Positions 52,307-60,596 of a DNA stretch of 64,000 bases are shown here, one piece after another. This DNA comes from Erythrobacter sp. (GTDB taxonomy: Bacteria; Pseudomonadota; Alphaproteobacteria; Sphingomonadales; Sphingomonadaceae), in NCBI RefSeq assembly GCF_011765465.1, contig NZ_CP050265.1:1364001-1428000 (forward strand), in the 5' to 3' direction. The notes under the pieces were generated by a model that had not been told where the DNA came from, did not search any database, and saw only the letters and a program-made list of their open reading frames with translations. Within the stretch, counting starts at the first letter, position 1. Each line of letters opens with the position of its first letter. The position numbers were made by a program, and so were the translations under genes.

Positions 52307-53541
52307 TCTGCAGTGAGCCAGATGAGGCGGGCGGCAAGTACGCCTCGCGTCTCTTCTGCCTGTATCAAGTTTTCACGGATGGCATCCCGCGCCTCGGCGG
52401 CGGCCAGAACTTCGATCAGTGGAAACCGCCCATTGCGGTATCCAATCTCGACCAGTCGAAGCGCTTCCTCGGCTTGCGGAAGGCTCGCGCGTGACAAGGT
52501 TTCAACCCTTGTCTCGGCAGAACGATAAAGCGTCAGGGTGCGCTCAAATTCCAGTCGATAATCGGCTTCGACAATCGCTTCCTGTGCCTGCGCAGCACGC
52601 GCCTGCGCTTCGGCGGCAGCGATATTGCCTTGATTGCGGTTGCCGAAAGGAAGCGGGATCGTAACGCCGACAATAAAGGCCTGGTCGTTGCTGCCTTCGA
52701 AGCGCCGCACTCCTGCCATGACACTCGGGTCCGGCACACGAAGCGATCGTTCGCGAGCGATCTCAGCCTGCGCGAGTTCGGTGCGAGCACCTGCCAACCG
52801 CAACGGCAGCGGATCAGATGCATCATTCGGAGCGACGGGTGGGCTAATGTCAGGGAAAGAAGACGCGACACGCCAGGGTTCTTCTGTGGGCACCCACAGC
52901 GCAGTGAGGGCCTGGCTCGAAGCAATCTCGTCAGCTTCGGCAGCCTGCAATTGCGCTTCCGCTTCGGCAAGCGATGCCTGGGCTCGCATGGCCCGTAAAG
53001 GAGGCTCTCGCCCGACCTCGACCAGCACGGTTGCGATACGCGCAAGTTCGCGATTGCGCTCGACGATTTCACGCGCGAGTTCGACGCGTTGTCCAGCGGC
53101 GACTGCCGCAATGTAGCGCTCTCTCACGGCCAGCGCGAGTTCAGCGGTCGACATATCCCGGCGAACCCCAGCAATCCTCGCCGATGCTTCCGCGCTTCCG
53201 ATGCGCGCGCGGCGCTTCCCGCCAAGCTCGATCTGCTGTGCGAAGCCCAGCGTATACTCGCTGGACTGGAGACCGGAAAACGCTCCGGTTCCCGCGACAT
53301 TCTCCGCCTCGAAGCTCAGCTCCGGATTGGGTCGCAGCCGCGCCTGCGTGATGGCTGCGCGCGCTGCTTCTTCCTCCGCTAAAGGCCCGTAGACCCTCGG
53401 ATTGACAGAGGCTGCGTCTTCCGCGCCTGTACCAACGCCAGCGCGTTCAAGCGCTTCGTCGAGCGTAATCGTGTTTTGTGCCCATGTTTGCGAGCCGATG
53501 GACGCGGCCATAAGTGCCGCGGCCAGTGCAATGCACCGCAT
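52303..53541 (-). CDS. czcC: CzcC-type outer-membrane efflux channel (TolC family)
   Basis: 412 residues with a signal peptide (MRCIALAAALMAASIGSQTWAQ). The sequence has the internally duplicated TolC pattern: long helices (EEEAARAAITQARLRPNPELSFEAENVAG and the later AGARTELAQAEIARERSLRVPDPSVMAGVRRFEG) each followed by short barrel strands. Such OEP-family proteins form the exit duct of CzcCBA. It is the first of the three core genes and lies 61 bases downstream of the CzcI-like gene. Confidence 0.9.
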   Translation of the reverse strand: MRCIALAAALMAASIGSQTWAQNTITLDEALERAGVGTGAEDAASVNPRVYGPLAEEEAARAAITQARLRPNPELSFEAENVAGTGAFSGLQSSEYTLGFAQQIELGGKRRARIGSAEASARIAGVRRDMSTAELALAVRERYIAAVAAGQRVELAREIVERNRELARIATVLVEVGREPPLRAMRAQASLAEAEAQLQAAEADEIASSQALTALWVPTEEPWRVASSFPDISPPVAPNDASDPLPLRLAGARTELAQAEIARERSLRVPDPSVMAGVRRFEGSNDQAFIVGVTIPLPFGNRNQGNIAAAEAQARAAQAQEAIVEADYRLEFERTLTLYRSAETRVETLSRASLPQAEEALRLVEIGYRNGRFPLIEVLAAAEARDAIRENLIQAEETRGVLAARLIWLTAE

Positions 53542-53602
53542 TTCGTATCTCCTGACTGAAACCTGGCGAGCGAGATTGCGCTCGCCACAAAAAAGGTCTC
53601 GG

Positions 53603-53947
53603 TCAGGCCTTCGGGGGCTGTTTGGGTACGGACGGCATGCGCGACGCCAGGGATGCTACACGCAGCGGTCGCTTCAACGTTTCTCGATGCCAGAAAGCGT
53701 TTGATACGAGGTTGCCAACTTCGCTCAAATTGAAACTGCAATTGTGATGGTGGCCACCCGCGTGGTCCTGCCGGGTCTGATCATCATCAGGGACGTCGGC
53801 ATCGAAGTGCTCTGCGCCATGCGCGTAGACATGGTCGGCGGCGTGCGCAAACGTCTCTCCCTGTTCGGCATGCACATCGGGCACCATCAGCAGATTGCTG
53901 AAAAGGAGCGCGACAAACGCAAGAAAAGGCAAGATAAGACGTCGCAT
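53603..53947 (-). CDS. CzcI-like small His-rich periplasmic protein
   Basis: 114 residues from MRRLILPFLAFVALLF, a signal peptide ending VHAEQ; upstream codons to 53986 are not needed. The mature part carries a His/Asp cluster (HAADHVYAHGAEHFDADVPDDDQ and DHAGGHHHNC) suited to divalent metal binding and ends in a basic Pro-rich tail. A small His-rich exported protein just before czcC matches the place of CzcI in Cupriavidus, which modulates Czc expression. The relation is by position and composition, not by clear sequence identity. Confidence 0.65.
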   Translation of the reverse strand: MRRLILPFLAFVALLFSNLLMVPDVHAEQGETFAHAADHVYAHGAEHFDADVPDDDQTRQDHAGGHHHNCSFNLSEVGNLVSNAFWHRETLKRPLRVASLASRMPSVPKQPPKA

Positions 53948-54028
53948 TACGGCGCCGCTACTAGGGTTTCGGCACGCATGGTGCAAGAAACTATTCTGGC
54001 AAGGTTGTTTGGGAGTTTGCTCATGTCG

Positions 54029-54403
54029 TTATCGCCTATGGACCTGGTCAGGTAGCGAGAATATTTCTGCAAGGTCATCCGGGTACGGCATCGGCGTGAA
54101 GGCATTAACGTTGGACCGTCCCGTGTTACCCCAAGGCAGCCTGCCCGTAATATTGCCGAGCGGCGCCAGAACCAGTCGCACGAACTGTCCGAGAGCTTCG
54201 CCGATCTCCCCTTGTGTGAGAGCAAACCTGAGCATCGCAATATGCGATCGGATATGCTGCCAGAAAAATGCCTGACCGAGGATGTGCTCGCGCTCAAGTG
54301 CCCTCCACGCCGCGTCACAATTGCCTACCTGTTTTGCCTTTTCGAAAGCGGCTCTTTCGATTTCGATCAACGAGAGGATCTGTTCCTTTGCCATGATGGT
54401 CAT
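54029..54403 (-). CDS. DUF3703 protein
   Basis: 124 residues; AGAGGGGAA lies at normal distance before the ATG at 54403. Diagnostic stretches are AAWRALEREHILGQAFFWQHIRSH, the middle helix with GEIGEALGQFVRLVLAPLGNITGRLPWGNTG and the C-terminal NVNAFTPMPYPDDL, the pattern of the DUF3703 family. Its members sit next to CDF exporters and MerR regulators in metal-resistance islands; the biochemical role is unknown. The start overlaps the CDF stop by 4 bases. Confidence 0.8.
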   Translation of the reverse strand: MTIMAKEQILSLIEIERAAFEKAKQVGNCDAAWRALEREHILGQAFFWQHIRSHIAMLRFALTQGEIGEALGQFVRLVLAPLGNITGRLPWGNTGRSNVNAFTPMPYPDDLAEIFSLPDQVHRR

Positions 54404-55038
54404 CGGCTTTCCCCTCTTTCTAGATGAAGGCGCTCAGACCTAAGCTCAGACATCGCCTGCCGCGCGATGGCGATGGACGACCGGAGGAACAAGCCTGCCA
54501 GCATGATTGCCACGAGCAAATCCGGCAAAGCACTCGCGGTCGCGGCGACAAGAAGGCCCGCGACGATCACGGCGACATTGCCAATCGCGTCATTACGCGA
54601 ACACAGCCAGACCGAGCGGACATTGCTGTCGCCGTCGCGCCATTTGAGCAGGATGATGACGCTTGCAACATTCGCGCCGAGCGCGAGCAGTGCGACCAAG
54701 CTCATGGTCTGCGCTTCGGGCGGCACGCCTTCTGCAAACCGCAACGCTGTCATTCCAAGAACTGTGATGGCGATAAGCGCGAGCGAGCCGCTTTTGATCA
54801 AGGAGGCCATAGCTCTGGTTCGAATGGATGCGCCGATCACAGCCAGGCTAAGGCCATAAGTCGCGGCGTCCCCAGCGAAGTCGAGGGCATCGGCTTTCAG
54901 AGCTTGCGAGCCGGAGGCCATACCGGCCCACATCTCGATAACGAACATGGTCGCATTGATCGCGATCACTATGATCAAGGCCCGCTTGTAGGCCGGTGAC
55001 AGCCCATCGAACACTTTCTCTTCGCAGCAGCCTGACAT
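54400..55038 (-). CDS. Cation diffusion facilitator-family transporter (first copy)
   Basis: 212 residues, six membrane helices. The N-terminus has a Cys pair (MSGCCEEKVF) that may receive metal. Helix 2 carries SQALKADALDFAGDAATYG and helix 5 CSRNDAIGNVAVIVAG, giving D-x3-D and N-D-x3-N in place of the usual HxxxD sites; this subfamily is regularly found with MerR regulators and DUF3703. It is the first gene under the divergent MerR-type promoter at 55073-55103. Expected to move divalent cations out of the cytoplasm. Confidence 0.82.
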   Translation of the reverse strand: MSGCCEEKVFDGLSPAYKRALIIVIAINATMFVIEMWAGMASGSQALKADALDFAGDAATYGLSLAVIGASIRTRAMASLIKSGSLALIAITVLGMTALRFAEGVPPEAQTMSLVALLALGANVASVIILLKWRDGDSNVRSVWLCSRNDAIGNVAVIVAGLLVAATASALPDLLVAIMLAGLFLRSSIAIARQAMSELRSERLHLERGESR

Positions 55039-55072
55039 TGTTCTTTCTTCCCGAGTCGTAATGACAGGCAGC

Positions 55073-55103
55073 TTGATACAAGCTACAGTGACTGTAGCTT
55101 CAA
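55073..55103 (-). promoter_or_regulatory. MerR-type promoter/operator of the CDF-czc run
   Basis: On the minus strand a -35 box TTGAAG (55098-55103) and a -10 box TATCAA (55073-55078) are separated by 19 bases, longer than the sigma-70 optimum, as in promoters that MerR-family activators untwist. The spacer holds a palindrome, AAGCTACAGT and ACTGTAGCTT (55080-55089 and 55091-55100), around one central base. The regulator gene is divergent and starts at 55122. Confidence 0.8.
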
Positions 55104-55121
55104 GCGAGAAATGGTAAGTCT

Positions 55122-55562
55122 ATGAAATCTATATCAATTGGGGAGCTTTCGAAGCGATCCGGCGTGAAGATCACGACGGTACGCTACTACGAGCGCGTGG
55201 GACTAATGACGAAACCCGAGCGCAGCGCCGGCGGGCAGAGAATGTACCGCGAAGATGATGTAAAGCGCATCAGCTTCATTAAGCATTCTCGCCATTTGGG
55301 CTTTTCTCTGGATGCCATTCGCGAGATGCTACAGCTTCAAACCACCCCAGCGATGGATTGTTCTACGGCGAACGAGATCGCTGAAACGCAGCTTGCGCTT
55401 GTCCGACAGCGCATCGCGCAACTCACATCTCTCGAAAAAGAGCTGGAGCGTATCGCCAAAGCTTGCGGCGGTGGGGCCGCAGCGGATTGCAAGGTTATCG
55501 AAGCTCTCGGCGATCACAGCCAATGTGACACCGAGCGGCACGAGAAGGTCGAGGGGCTCTGA
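55122..55562 (+). CDS. MerR-family metal-responsive regulator
   Basis: 146 residues. The N-terminal helix-turn-helix with wing (ISIGELSKRSGVKITTVRYYERVGLM, then GGQRMYREDDVKRISFI) is followed by a dimerisation helix and a C-terminal metal-binding region with Cys residues: MDCSTANE (about 84), KACGGGAAADCKVIEAL (about 122-130) and HSQC. The spacing resembles the PbrR/CadR/ZntR branch, where Cys from both ends of the coiled coil bind divalent metal. It sits 83 bases from the divergent CDF gene and probably activates the 55073-55103 promoter on metal binding. Confidence 0.88.
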   Translation: MKSISIGELSKRSGVKITTVRYYERVGLMTKPERSAGGQRMYREDDVKRISFIKHSRHLGFSLDAIREMLQLQTTPAMDCSTANEIAETQLALVRQRIAQLTSLEKELERIAKACGGGAAADCKVIEALGDHSQCDTERHEKVEGL

Positions 55563-55719
55563 GCGCTCGGCAGATCCGACACGTTCGGCATAAAACGCGA
55601 TCTCCCAAACCATTGTTCGTCTATTATCTAAAGAAAGACAGGCTCGGGCAGCACCGAAGTAGCCAATCCGATCAACTTGTAGTTGACGGTTAACGGCCCT
55701 CGGGACACGCTAATGGGCG

Positions 55720-56160
55720 ATGGGACGAACGACTTGGCTTTTCCTGATTCTCGGCTCCCTGATTTCGTTTGTCTGGGAAAGCTACCAGATGCCGTTCTTT
55801 GAATCAGGTAGTTTGACTTCCTACCAACAGACGATCCGTTGTGGGATTGCCAGCCTGGGCGATGGGGTCATCCTGTTGGCAGCTCATCGCCTAGCCGTTT
55901 TCATTGGCGGAGCTGATTGGTGGGCCAGCTCGCGCAAATCTGCATATTTTACCTATTTCGGCTTCGGTCTCGCCGTTGCGGTGTTGGTAGAACTGATCGC
56001 CACATCGTTACCGCCCGATAGTGTCTTCGCGTGGCGATATAGCCGATTGATGCCGATCGACCCTGTTTTAGGCTTGGCGCTCGTACCGATAGCCATGTGG
56101 GTGATTGTTCCCGGAGTGACCCTGGTTCTGGTGCGTTTTACCACAGCCAGGACCGTCTGA
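55720..56160 (+). CDS. Membrane protein of unknown function
   Basis: 146 residues with four hydrophobic helices (WLFLILGSLISFVWES, GIASLGDGVILLAAHRLAVFIGG, YFGFGLAVAVLVELIATSL, VLGLALVPIAMWVIVPGVTLVLV). A conserved-looking ESYQMPFF loop follows helix 1. A similar small membrane protein often sits near copper genes in proteobacteria, but I cannot name its family. It converges on the PepSY gene, and no strong ribosome site is present. Confidence 0.55.
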   Translation: MGRTTWLFLILGSLISFVWESYQMPFFESGSLTSYQQTIRCGIASLGDGVILLAAHRLAVFIGGADWWASSRKSAYFTYFGFGLAVAVLVELIATSLPPDSVFAWRYSRLMPIDPVLGLALVPIAMWVIVPGVTLVLVRFTTARTV

Positions 56161-56190
56161 GCCACCATTCGAGCGCCGCAGGTTTGTCGG

Positions 56191-56907
56191 CTACCTCTTT
56201 CTAACCCGCAGCCTTGGCATTCGGTTTGCAAGGAGAACAAAGCCCGACAGGGCCATGACCGTGCCGCCTATACCAAACAGGAGCAGCCACCAGCTGTTGA
56301 TGCGGTCACGCTGGGTCCAATCCATGATGTGCAAGCCCCAGATGAAATCGAACAGGCGCCAGGTATCGCTGCGTGCCGCCCCGACTGTACCACTCGAAGC
56401 ATCGACATAGATGCGTGTGGAAGCCTCGTCCCCGTATGTGACCTGCCAAGCCGGAAAAGGTCCGCGAAATTCTGTCCCCACTGGCTCGTCAACAAGTCGC
56501 GCGGACTCGATCGTCGTTCGAGGTCCAGTCCAGGCGCGCAGGGCAACCGATTTCGCTGTCTCAGCCGAGATTGGCGAGAGTTTTCGCCCGGTCGCCGGAT
56601 CGTGCAGGCTAACGCTTCCGTCGATCAGTTGGATCTCTGTTACCGCTTCGCCATCGAGCGAACGCATCGTCACAGCAGCAAGGTTGCCCTTGTTTGCGAC
56701 CCAGGCAGGGAGCGGGGCGTCGGCAGACAGCGCTTGTGGTTCACGCGAAACGACGTGCTCGGAGCGAACCTCCTTGATATCGAGAAACGACATCAAGGCA
56801 CCGGTTCCCATCCACAATAGAACCTGAAGACCGACCAAAATCGCCAGCCACTTGTGAATCTTGCTGCCCAGCACATGCAGGCGCAGCTTTACCGAACGCG
56901 TCACCAA
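56191..56907 (-). CDS. PepSY-domain membrane protein
   Basis: 238 residues. An N-terminal membrane helix with HKWLAILVGLQVLLWMGTGALMSFLD (the HKW start is typical of PepSY-associated membrane proteins), a periplasmic PepSY-type region (VTYGDEASTRIYVDASSGTVGAARSD, GLHIMDW) and a C-terminal helix pair (WWLLLFGIGGTVMALSGFVLLANR). Such proteins are often linked to iron or copper handling and ferric reduction. It lies 27 bases after the NTF2-like gene and ends the copper operon. Confidence 0.8.
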   Translation of the reverse strand: MVTRSVKLRLHVLGSKIHKWLAILVGLQVLLWMGTGALMSFLDIKEVRSEHVVSREPQALSADAPLPAWVANKGNLAAVTMRSLDGEAVTEIQLIDGSVSLHDPATGRKLSPISAETAKSVALRAWTGPRTTIESARLVDEPVGTEFRGPFPAWQVTYGDEASTRIYVDASSGTVGAARSDTWRLFDFIWGLHIMDWTQRDRINSWWLLLFGIGGTVMALSGFVLLANRMPRLRVRKR

Positions 56908-56934
56908 GCTTCGCTACCCTCCCAGCTTTTACTT

Positions 56935-57453
56935 TCAGTTCCGCGGTGCTCGCGATGACGAATGGTACTGCACAATTTTCCAGCCCGAAGCATCGTGCGA
57001 GAGTACCGATGTCGCAACACCATCACGATCGAATACGCGCCCATCCTCCAGCTCGATCCGATACCCGTAAGTTTCATAGCCATAAGCCATATGCCCCATA
57101 CGCGTCACGGTCAGCGTCGGATCGGAAAAGGTGAAGCTCTTGATCGCATGAAGCTCGGGGCCGAGATGATGCTCCATATAGTTTGCGAAGCTACCCTCTG
57201 CCTTGCCGTTTTCGAAAATTGCGGACGATTCCGCGAAGAGCGCGGACATCGCGTCGGCATCGCGTGCTTCCAGGGCAGTGCGATAGGCCTTCAGCACATC
57301 TTCCGCTCCCGCAACATCGTCGACAGAAGCGTCCATGGCTTGCATCGGGTGGCCTGCATGGGATGAATGATCCATCTGCTGCGCCGATGCAGCCGTTGGC
57401 ATCAGCGCAAGTGCGAGCGCGGTCGATACGATCCGTGTGACAGCCTTGTTCAT
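56935..57453 (-). CDS. Secreted NTF2/SnoaL-like protein with Met/His-rich leader
   Basis: 172 residues: signal peptide (…STALALALMPTAASAQ), then a short Met/His segment (QMDHSSHAGHPMQAMD) that could bind copper, then a cone-shaped NTF2-like domain (EDVLKAYRTALEARDADAMSALFAESSAIFENG… to SGWKIVQYHSSSR), the DUF4440/SnoaL pattern. It lies 26 bases after copB in the same operon. Role unknown; it may hold copper in the periplasm. Confidence 0.75.
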   Translation of the reverse strand: MNKAVTRIVSTALALALMPTAASAQQMDHSSHAGHPMQAMDASVDDVAGAEDVLKAYRTALEARDADAMSALFAESSAIFENGKAEGSFANYMEHHLGPELHAIKSFTFSDPTLTVTRMGHMAYGYETYGYRIELEDGRVFDRDGVATSVLSHDASGWKIVQYHSSSRAPRN

Positions 57454-57479
57454 TTTTCTTGTATTCCTTCTCTATACAT

Positions 57480-58736
57480 TCAGAACCAGAACCTTACGCC
57501 GACGACATAATTGGTGACGCTTGGATCCTCTCCGACGGCCCGCGCAAAATCCTCGCTGCCGCCGATGCGCCATTCCTGCGAAACGCCGACATAGGGTGCG
57601 AACTCACGTGCGAACTCGTATCGCAGACGCAGGCCCGCCTCGATCCGGTCGAGACCGGCACCGATGCCCAGCTCCGAAATGTCCTGCGCAGAAAGCGCGA
57701 GTTCGGCTCTCGGTTGGAGGATCAGTCGCTGCGTGATGCGCTGGTCGAGTTCAGCCTCGATCCGTGCGATCACATCGCCTTTGGTGGAGACGAAAACTGC
57801 GGCATCGACTTCGAACTGGTAAGGCGCGAGCCCTTGGATACCGATCACTGCATGGGTGCGCTCGGGGCCAGTCAGATCCTGGCGGACACCGGCTTGAAAA
57901 TCGAAGAAGGGTGCAATGGCGCGGCTCCAGAGCGCCTGGACCTCGGCACCCTCGATGGACTCCCCGAAGCTGCCCTCGCCTTCCGACTTGAACCAGAACT
58001 TGTCGATATCGCCGCCATAATAGCCCTGAACATCCCAAAGATAACCGTCGCCCCCTTCGCGGGCGCGGAATTCTAGCCGGTCGCCCTGGAACCAGAATTG
58101 GATGCCACCATCGGTCTCGCGGATGAGTTCGCGCCGCGCTTCGTCCATGGCGTCCTCGCCCCAGATAGAAGCTGCCGCACGCGCGGGGCCGCTACCTGCC
58201 TCGGGAGGAGGCGGCAGCAACCGGATATCATCGTCCGAGCCCATCTGCATCGCCGAGTGGTCCATGCCCTGCATGTCCTGCGTGCCCGTCTGCCCATGGT
58301 TCATCTGGCTATGATCCATCTGCCCGTGATCCATCGACGAGCTGTCGGCGTCCGCCTGCGGCATCGAGCCGTGATCCATTTCCGCGTGGCCCGCGGAGGA
58401 CGAACTTGGACCGGCAGCATCCATCGGCATCGTCATGCTCGACTGATCATCCTGAGCGGTCATCGAACCATGATCCATGGTAGAATGATCTATGCTAGGG
58501 TGGTCCGTGGCAGCTTCAGGCTGGGCAGCGGGTCCGCATCCATCTTCGGCTACCTGATGCCCCATCGCGCGATGGGGCTCGGCTTCTTGCTCGCACTTTG
58601 TCTTGGCAGCGGCCTGCGGCCCGGCACCCTTCTGCTGCGCCGTTGCTGAATGATTGTGATCCTGCGCCGCGGCGGGCACCGCAACAACTGAAACGGCCGC
58701 AACCGAGGCGAGCGAGCTAAAGACAGGAGTCTTCAT
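57480..58736 (-). CDS. copB: Copper resistance outer-membrane protein CopB
   Basis: 418 residues. A signal peptide is followed by a long Met/His/Asp-rich region (repeats such as MDHGSM, MDHSQM between 60 and 165) for copper binding, and then the CopB/PcoB barrel domain (QFWFQGDRLEFRAREG, LWDVQGYYGGDIDKFWFKSEGEG, RLRYEFAREFAPYVGVSQEWRIGG) ending FWF for outer-membrane insertion. It overlaps copA by 4 bases, as usual for copAB. It probably sequesters or exports copper at the outer membrane. Confidence 0.92.
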   Translation of the reverse strand: MKTPVFSSLASVAAVSVVAVPAAAQDHNHSATAQQKGAGPQAAAKTKCEQEAEPHRAMGHQVAEDGCGPAAQPEAATDHPSIDHSTMDHGSMTAQDDQSSMTMPMDAAGPSSSSAGHAEMDHGSMPQADADSSSMDHGQMDHSQMNHGQTGTQDMQGMDHSAMQMGSDDDIRLLPPPPEAGSGPARAAASIWGEDAMDEARRELIRETDGGIQFWFQGDRLEFRAREGGDGYLWDVQGYYGGDIDKFWFKSEGEGSFGESIEGAEVQALWSRAIAPFFDFQAGVRQDLTGPERTHAVIGIQGLAPYQFEVDAAVFVSTKGDVIARIEAELDQRITQRLILQPRAELALSAQDISELGIGAGLDRIEAGLRLRYEFAREFAPYVGVSQEWRIGGSEDFARAVGEDPSVTNYVVGVRFWF

Positions 58737-60541
58737 GCTGTGCTCCCATCTGGGTTGGCAACGGTAACGATTTGAAACATACCGGCATGCATGTGGTAGA
58801 GTAGGTGACAGTGGAAAGCCCAGTCGCCCGTCTCGTCCGCCGTCAGGTCGAACTGCGCGCTGCCGCCCGGCTGCACGACAACCGTGTGTTTGAGCGGTTG
58901 GCGGTCTCCAGGCGCGCCATTGACCAATTCGAAAAAATGGCCGTGGAGGTGGATGGGGTGCGCCATCATCGTATCGTTGATTAGCTTCACGCGCACGCGC
59001 TCGTTATAGGCAAAGCGGATCGGTTCGTCGGAGACGGCGGAGAACTTCTTGCCGTCGAACGACCACATGTAGCGCTCCATGTTGCCGGTGAGGTGTATTT
59101 CCATCCGCCGTGAAGGAGTTCGCGGATCCTTGTTCGGCACCAGTGCGCGAAGCTTGCGGTAGTCGAGCGTTCGATGGGGAACATCGGCAAGACCGATGCC
59201 GGGATCGCCCATTCGGTCGACCGGATTCATCGACACCATGTCGAGACCCGGCCCCACCTTCACATCGGGCGGCAAGCGCGAGGTATCGCGCATTTTCATG
59301 CCCGACATGCCGGCCATGCCAACCATTTCGGTATCGCCGGAGGAACCGTGATCCATCCCCGCCATGTCGCCGCCATTGCCGTGGTCCATTCCCGACATGC
59401 CGGCATCGCCGCCCGAGCCGTGATCCATACCGCTCATTCCCATGTCTGCCATGGTCAAGAGCGGCGGATCGCGCAGGGGCGGAATTGCGGCGCGCGCACC
59501 GGGTGCGCTCGCAAGCGTGGCGATCCCCATGCCCGAGCGGTCCATGGATTCCGCCACCAGTGTGTAAGCTTGTTGTTCGCCCGGCGTAACGACGACATCA
59601 TATGTCTCGGCAACGCCAATCTGGAACTCGTCGACCTCGACCGGTTCGACATCCTTCCCGTCCGCCTGCACGACAGTCATCGGCAGGCCGGGAATACGGA
59701 TGTTGAAGAAGGTCATGGCGCCGGCATTGATGAAGCGCAGCCGCACGCGTTCGCCAGGCCGGAAAAGGTATTCCAGATTGTCGAGCGGGCCATGACCGTT
59801 GAGAAGGTAGGTGTAAGCCGCGCTCGACACGTCGAGGATGTCGGTCGGCATCATGCGCATTTTCGCCCACATCCGGCGATCCTCACCCGAAAGCGGGTAG
59901 TCGTCGGTCCAGGTGTTCTGATTGTAGTTGAAGTAGCCTTCGCCCTTCTTCAGTTTGTCGAAAATCGTGTGCGGGGACATGGCGCTGAACTCGCTCAGAA
60001 CCACGATATATTCGCGGTCAGCCTGAACCGGATCGGGCCCTTCCGGATCGACCACGATCGCGCCGTAGTGTCCGGCCTGTTCCTGCAGGCCGCTATGCGA
60101 GTGCCACCAATAGGTGCCCGCCTGACGAACCGGGAATTCTGCGGTGAAGGTTTCTCCCGGCTTGACGCCGGGGAAGCTCACGCCCGGCACGCCATCTAGC
60201 TGAAACGGCACGAGCAGGCCATGCCAGTGGATCGAGGTATCTTCCTGGAGTTGGTTGTGCACATTGAGCCGGACTGTCGTACCTTCCTGCAAGCGCAACA
60301 GCGGGCCGGGGATAGTGCCGTTGACGGCAATGGCACCGCCGCGCCTGTTACCCGTCGCGAAGGCCGACCGCGCAACGGTGAGGTCGATATTCGGCCCGGA
60401 CACTTCGTCCAGCCCTTTGCGGGCATTTCCCGCCGAGATATCCGCGCCGCGCGCCCAAGCGGGCATGGCGCCGCTGAGACCAAGCAAGCCCAAGCCGCCA
60501 GCGCTTGTGCCGAGGAATTTTCTGCGATTTACGATTGTCAT
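58733..60541 (-). CDS. copA: Copper resistance multicopper oxidase CopA (Tat-exported)
   Basis: 602 residues. A Tat signal (NRRKFLGTSAGGLGLLGLSG) is followed by three cupredoxin domains. Copper-ligand motifs are visible: HWHG (in SIHWHGLL), WWHSHSG, HPIHLHGHFFEL and HCHLLYHMHAGMF. A Met/His/Gly-rich insert near residues 370-420 (MSGMDHG repeats) resembles Cu-binding loops of CopA and CueO. It should oxidise Cu(I) to less toxic Cu(II) in the periplasm. It lies 55 bases after the ECF sigma gene and overlaps copB. Confidence 0.93.
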   Translation of the reverse strand: MTIVNRRKFLGTSAGGLGLLGLSGAMPAWARGADISAGNARKGLDEVSGPNIDLTVARSAFATGNRRGGAIAVNGTIPGPLLRLQEGTTVRLNVHNQLQEDTSIHWHGLLVPFQLDGVPGVSFPGVKPGETFTAEFPVRQAGTYWWHSHSGLQEQAGHYGAIVVDPEGPDPVQADREYIVVLSEFSAMSPHTIFDKLKKGEGYFNYNQNTWTDDYPLSGEDRRMWAKMRMMPTDILDVSSAAYTYLLNGHGPLDNLEYLFRPGERVRLRFINAGAMTFFNIRIPGLPMTVVQADGKDVEPVEVDEFQIGVAETYDVVVTPGEQQAYTLVAESMDRSGMGIATLASAPGARAAIPPLRDPPLLTMADMGMSGMDHGSGGDAGMSGMDHGNGGDMAGMDHGSSGDTEMVGMAGMSGMKMRDTSRLPPDVKVGPGLDMVSMNPVDRMGDPGIGLADVPHRTLDYRKLRALVPNKDPRTPSRRMEIHLTGNMERYMWSFDGKKFSAVSDEPIRFAYNERVRVKLINDTMMAHPIHLHGHFFELVNGAPGDRQPLKHTVVVQPGGSAQFDLTADETGDWAFHCHLLYHMHAGMFQIVTVANPDGSTA

Positions 60542-60564
60542 CCTAAAAAGGCTCCTGAGGGGTT

Positions 60565-60587
60565 TCCTTCCGTTACGAACGGAAGGA
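60565..60587. promoter_or_regulatory. Hairpin between the sigma factor and copA genes
   Basis: TCCTTCCGTT (60565-60574) and AACGGAAGGA (60578-60587) form a perfect 10-bp stem with a 3-base loop, in the 55-base gap between the sigma gene stop and the copA start. There is no T-run after it, so it is more likely an mRNA processing or attenuation site than a terminator. Confidence 0.45.
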
Positions 60588-60596
60588 CCTAATCCC

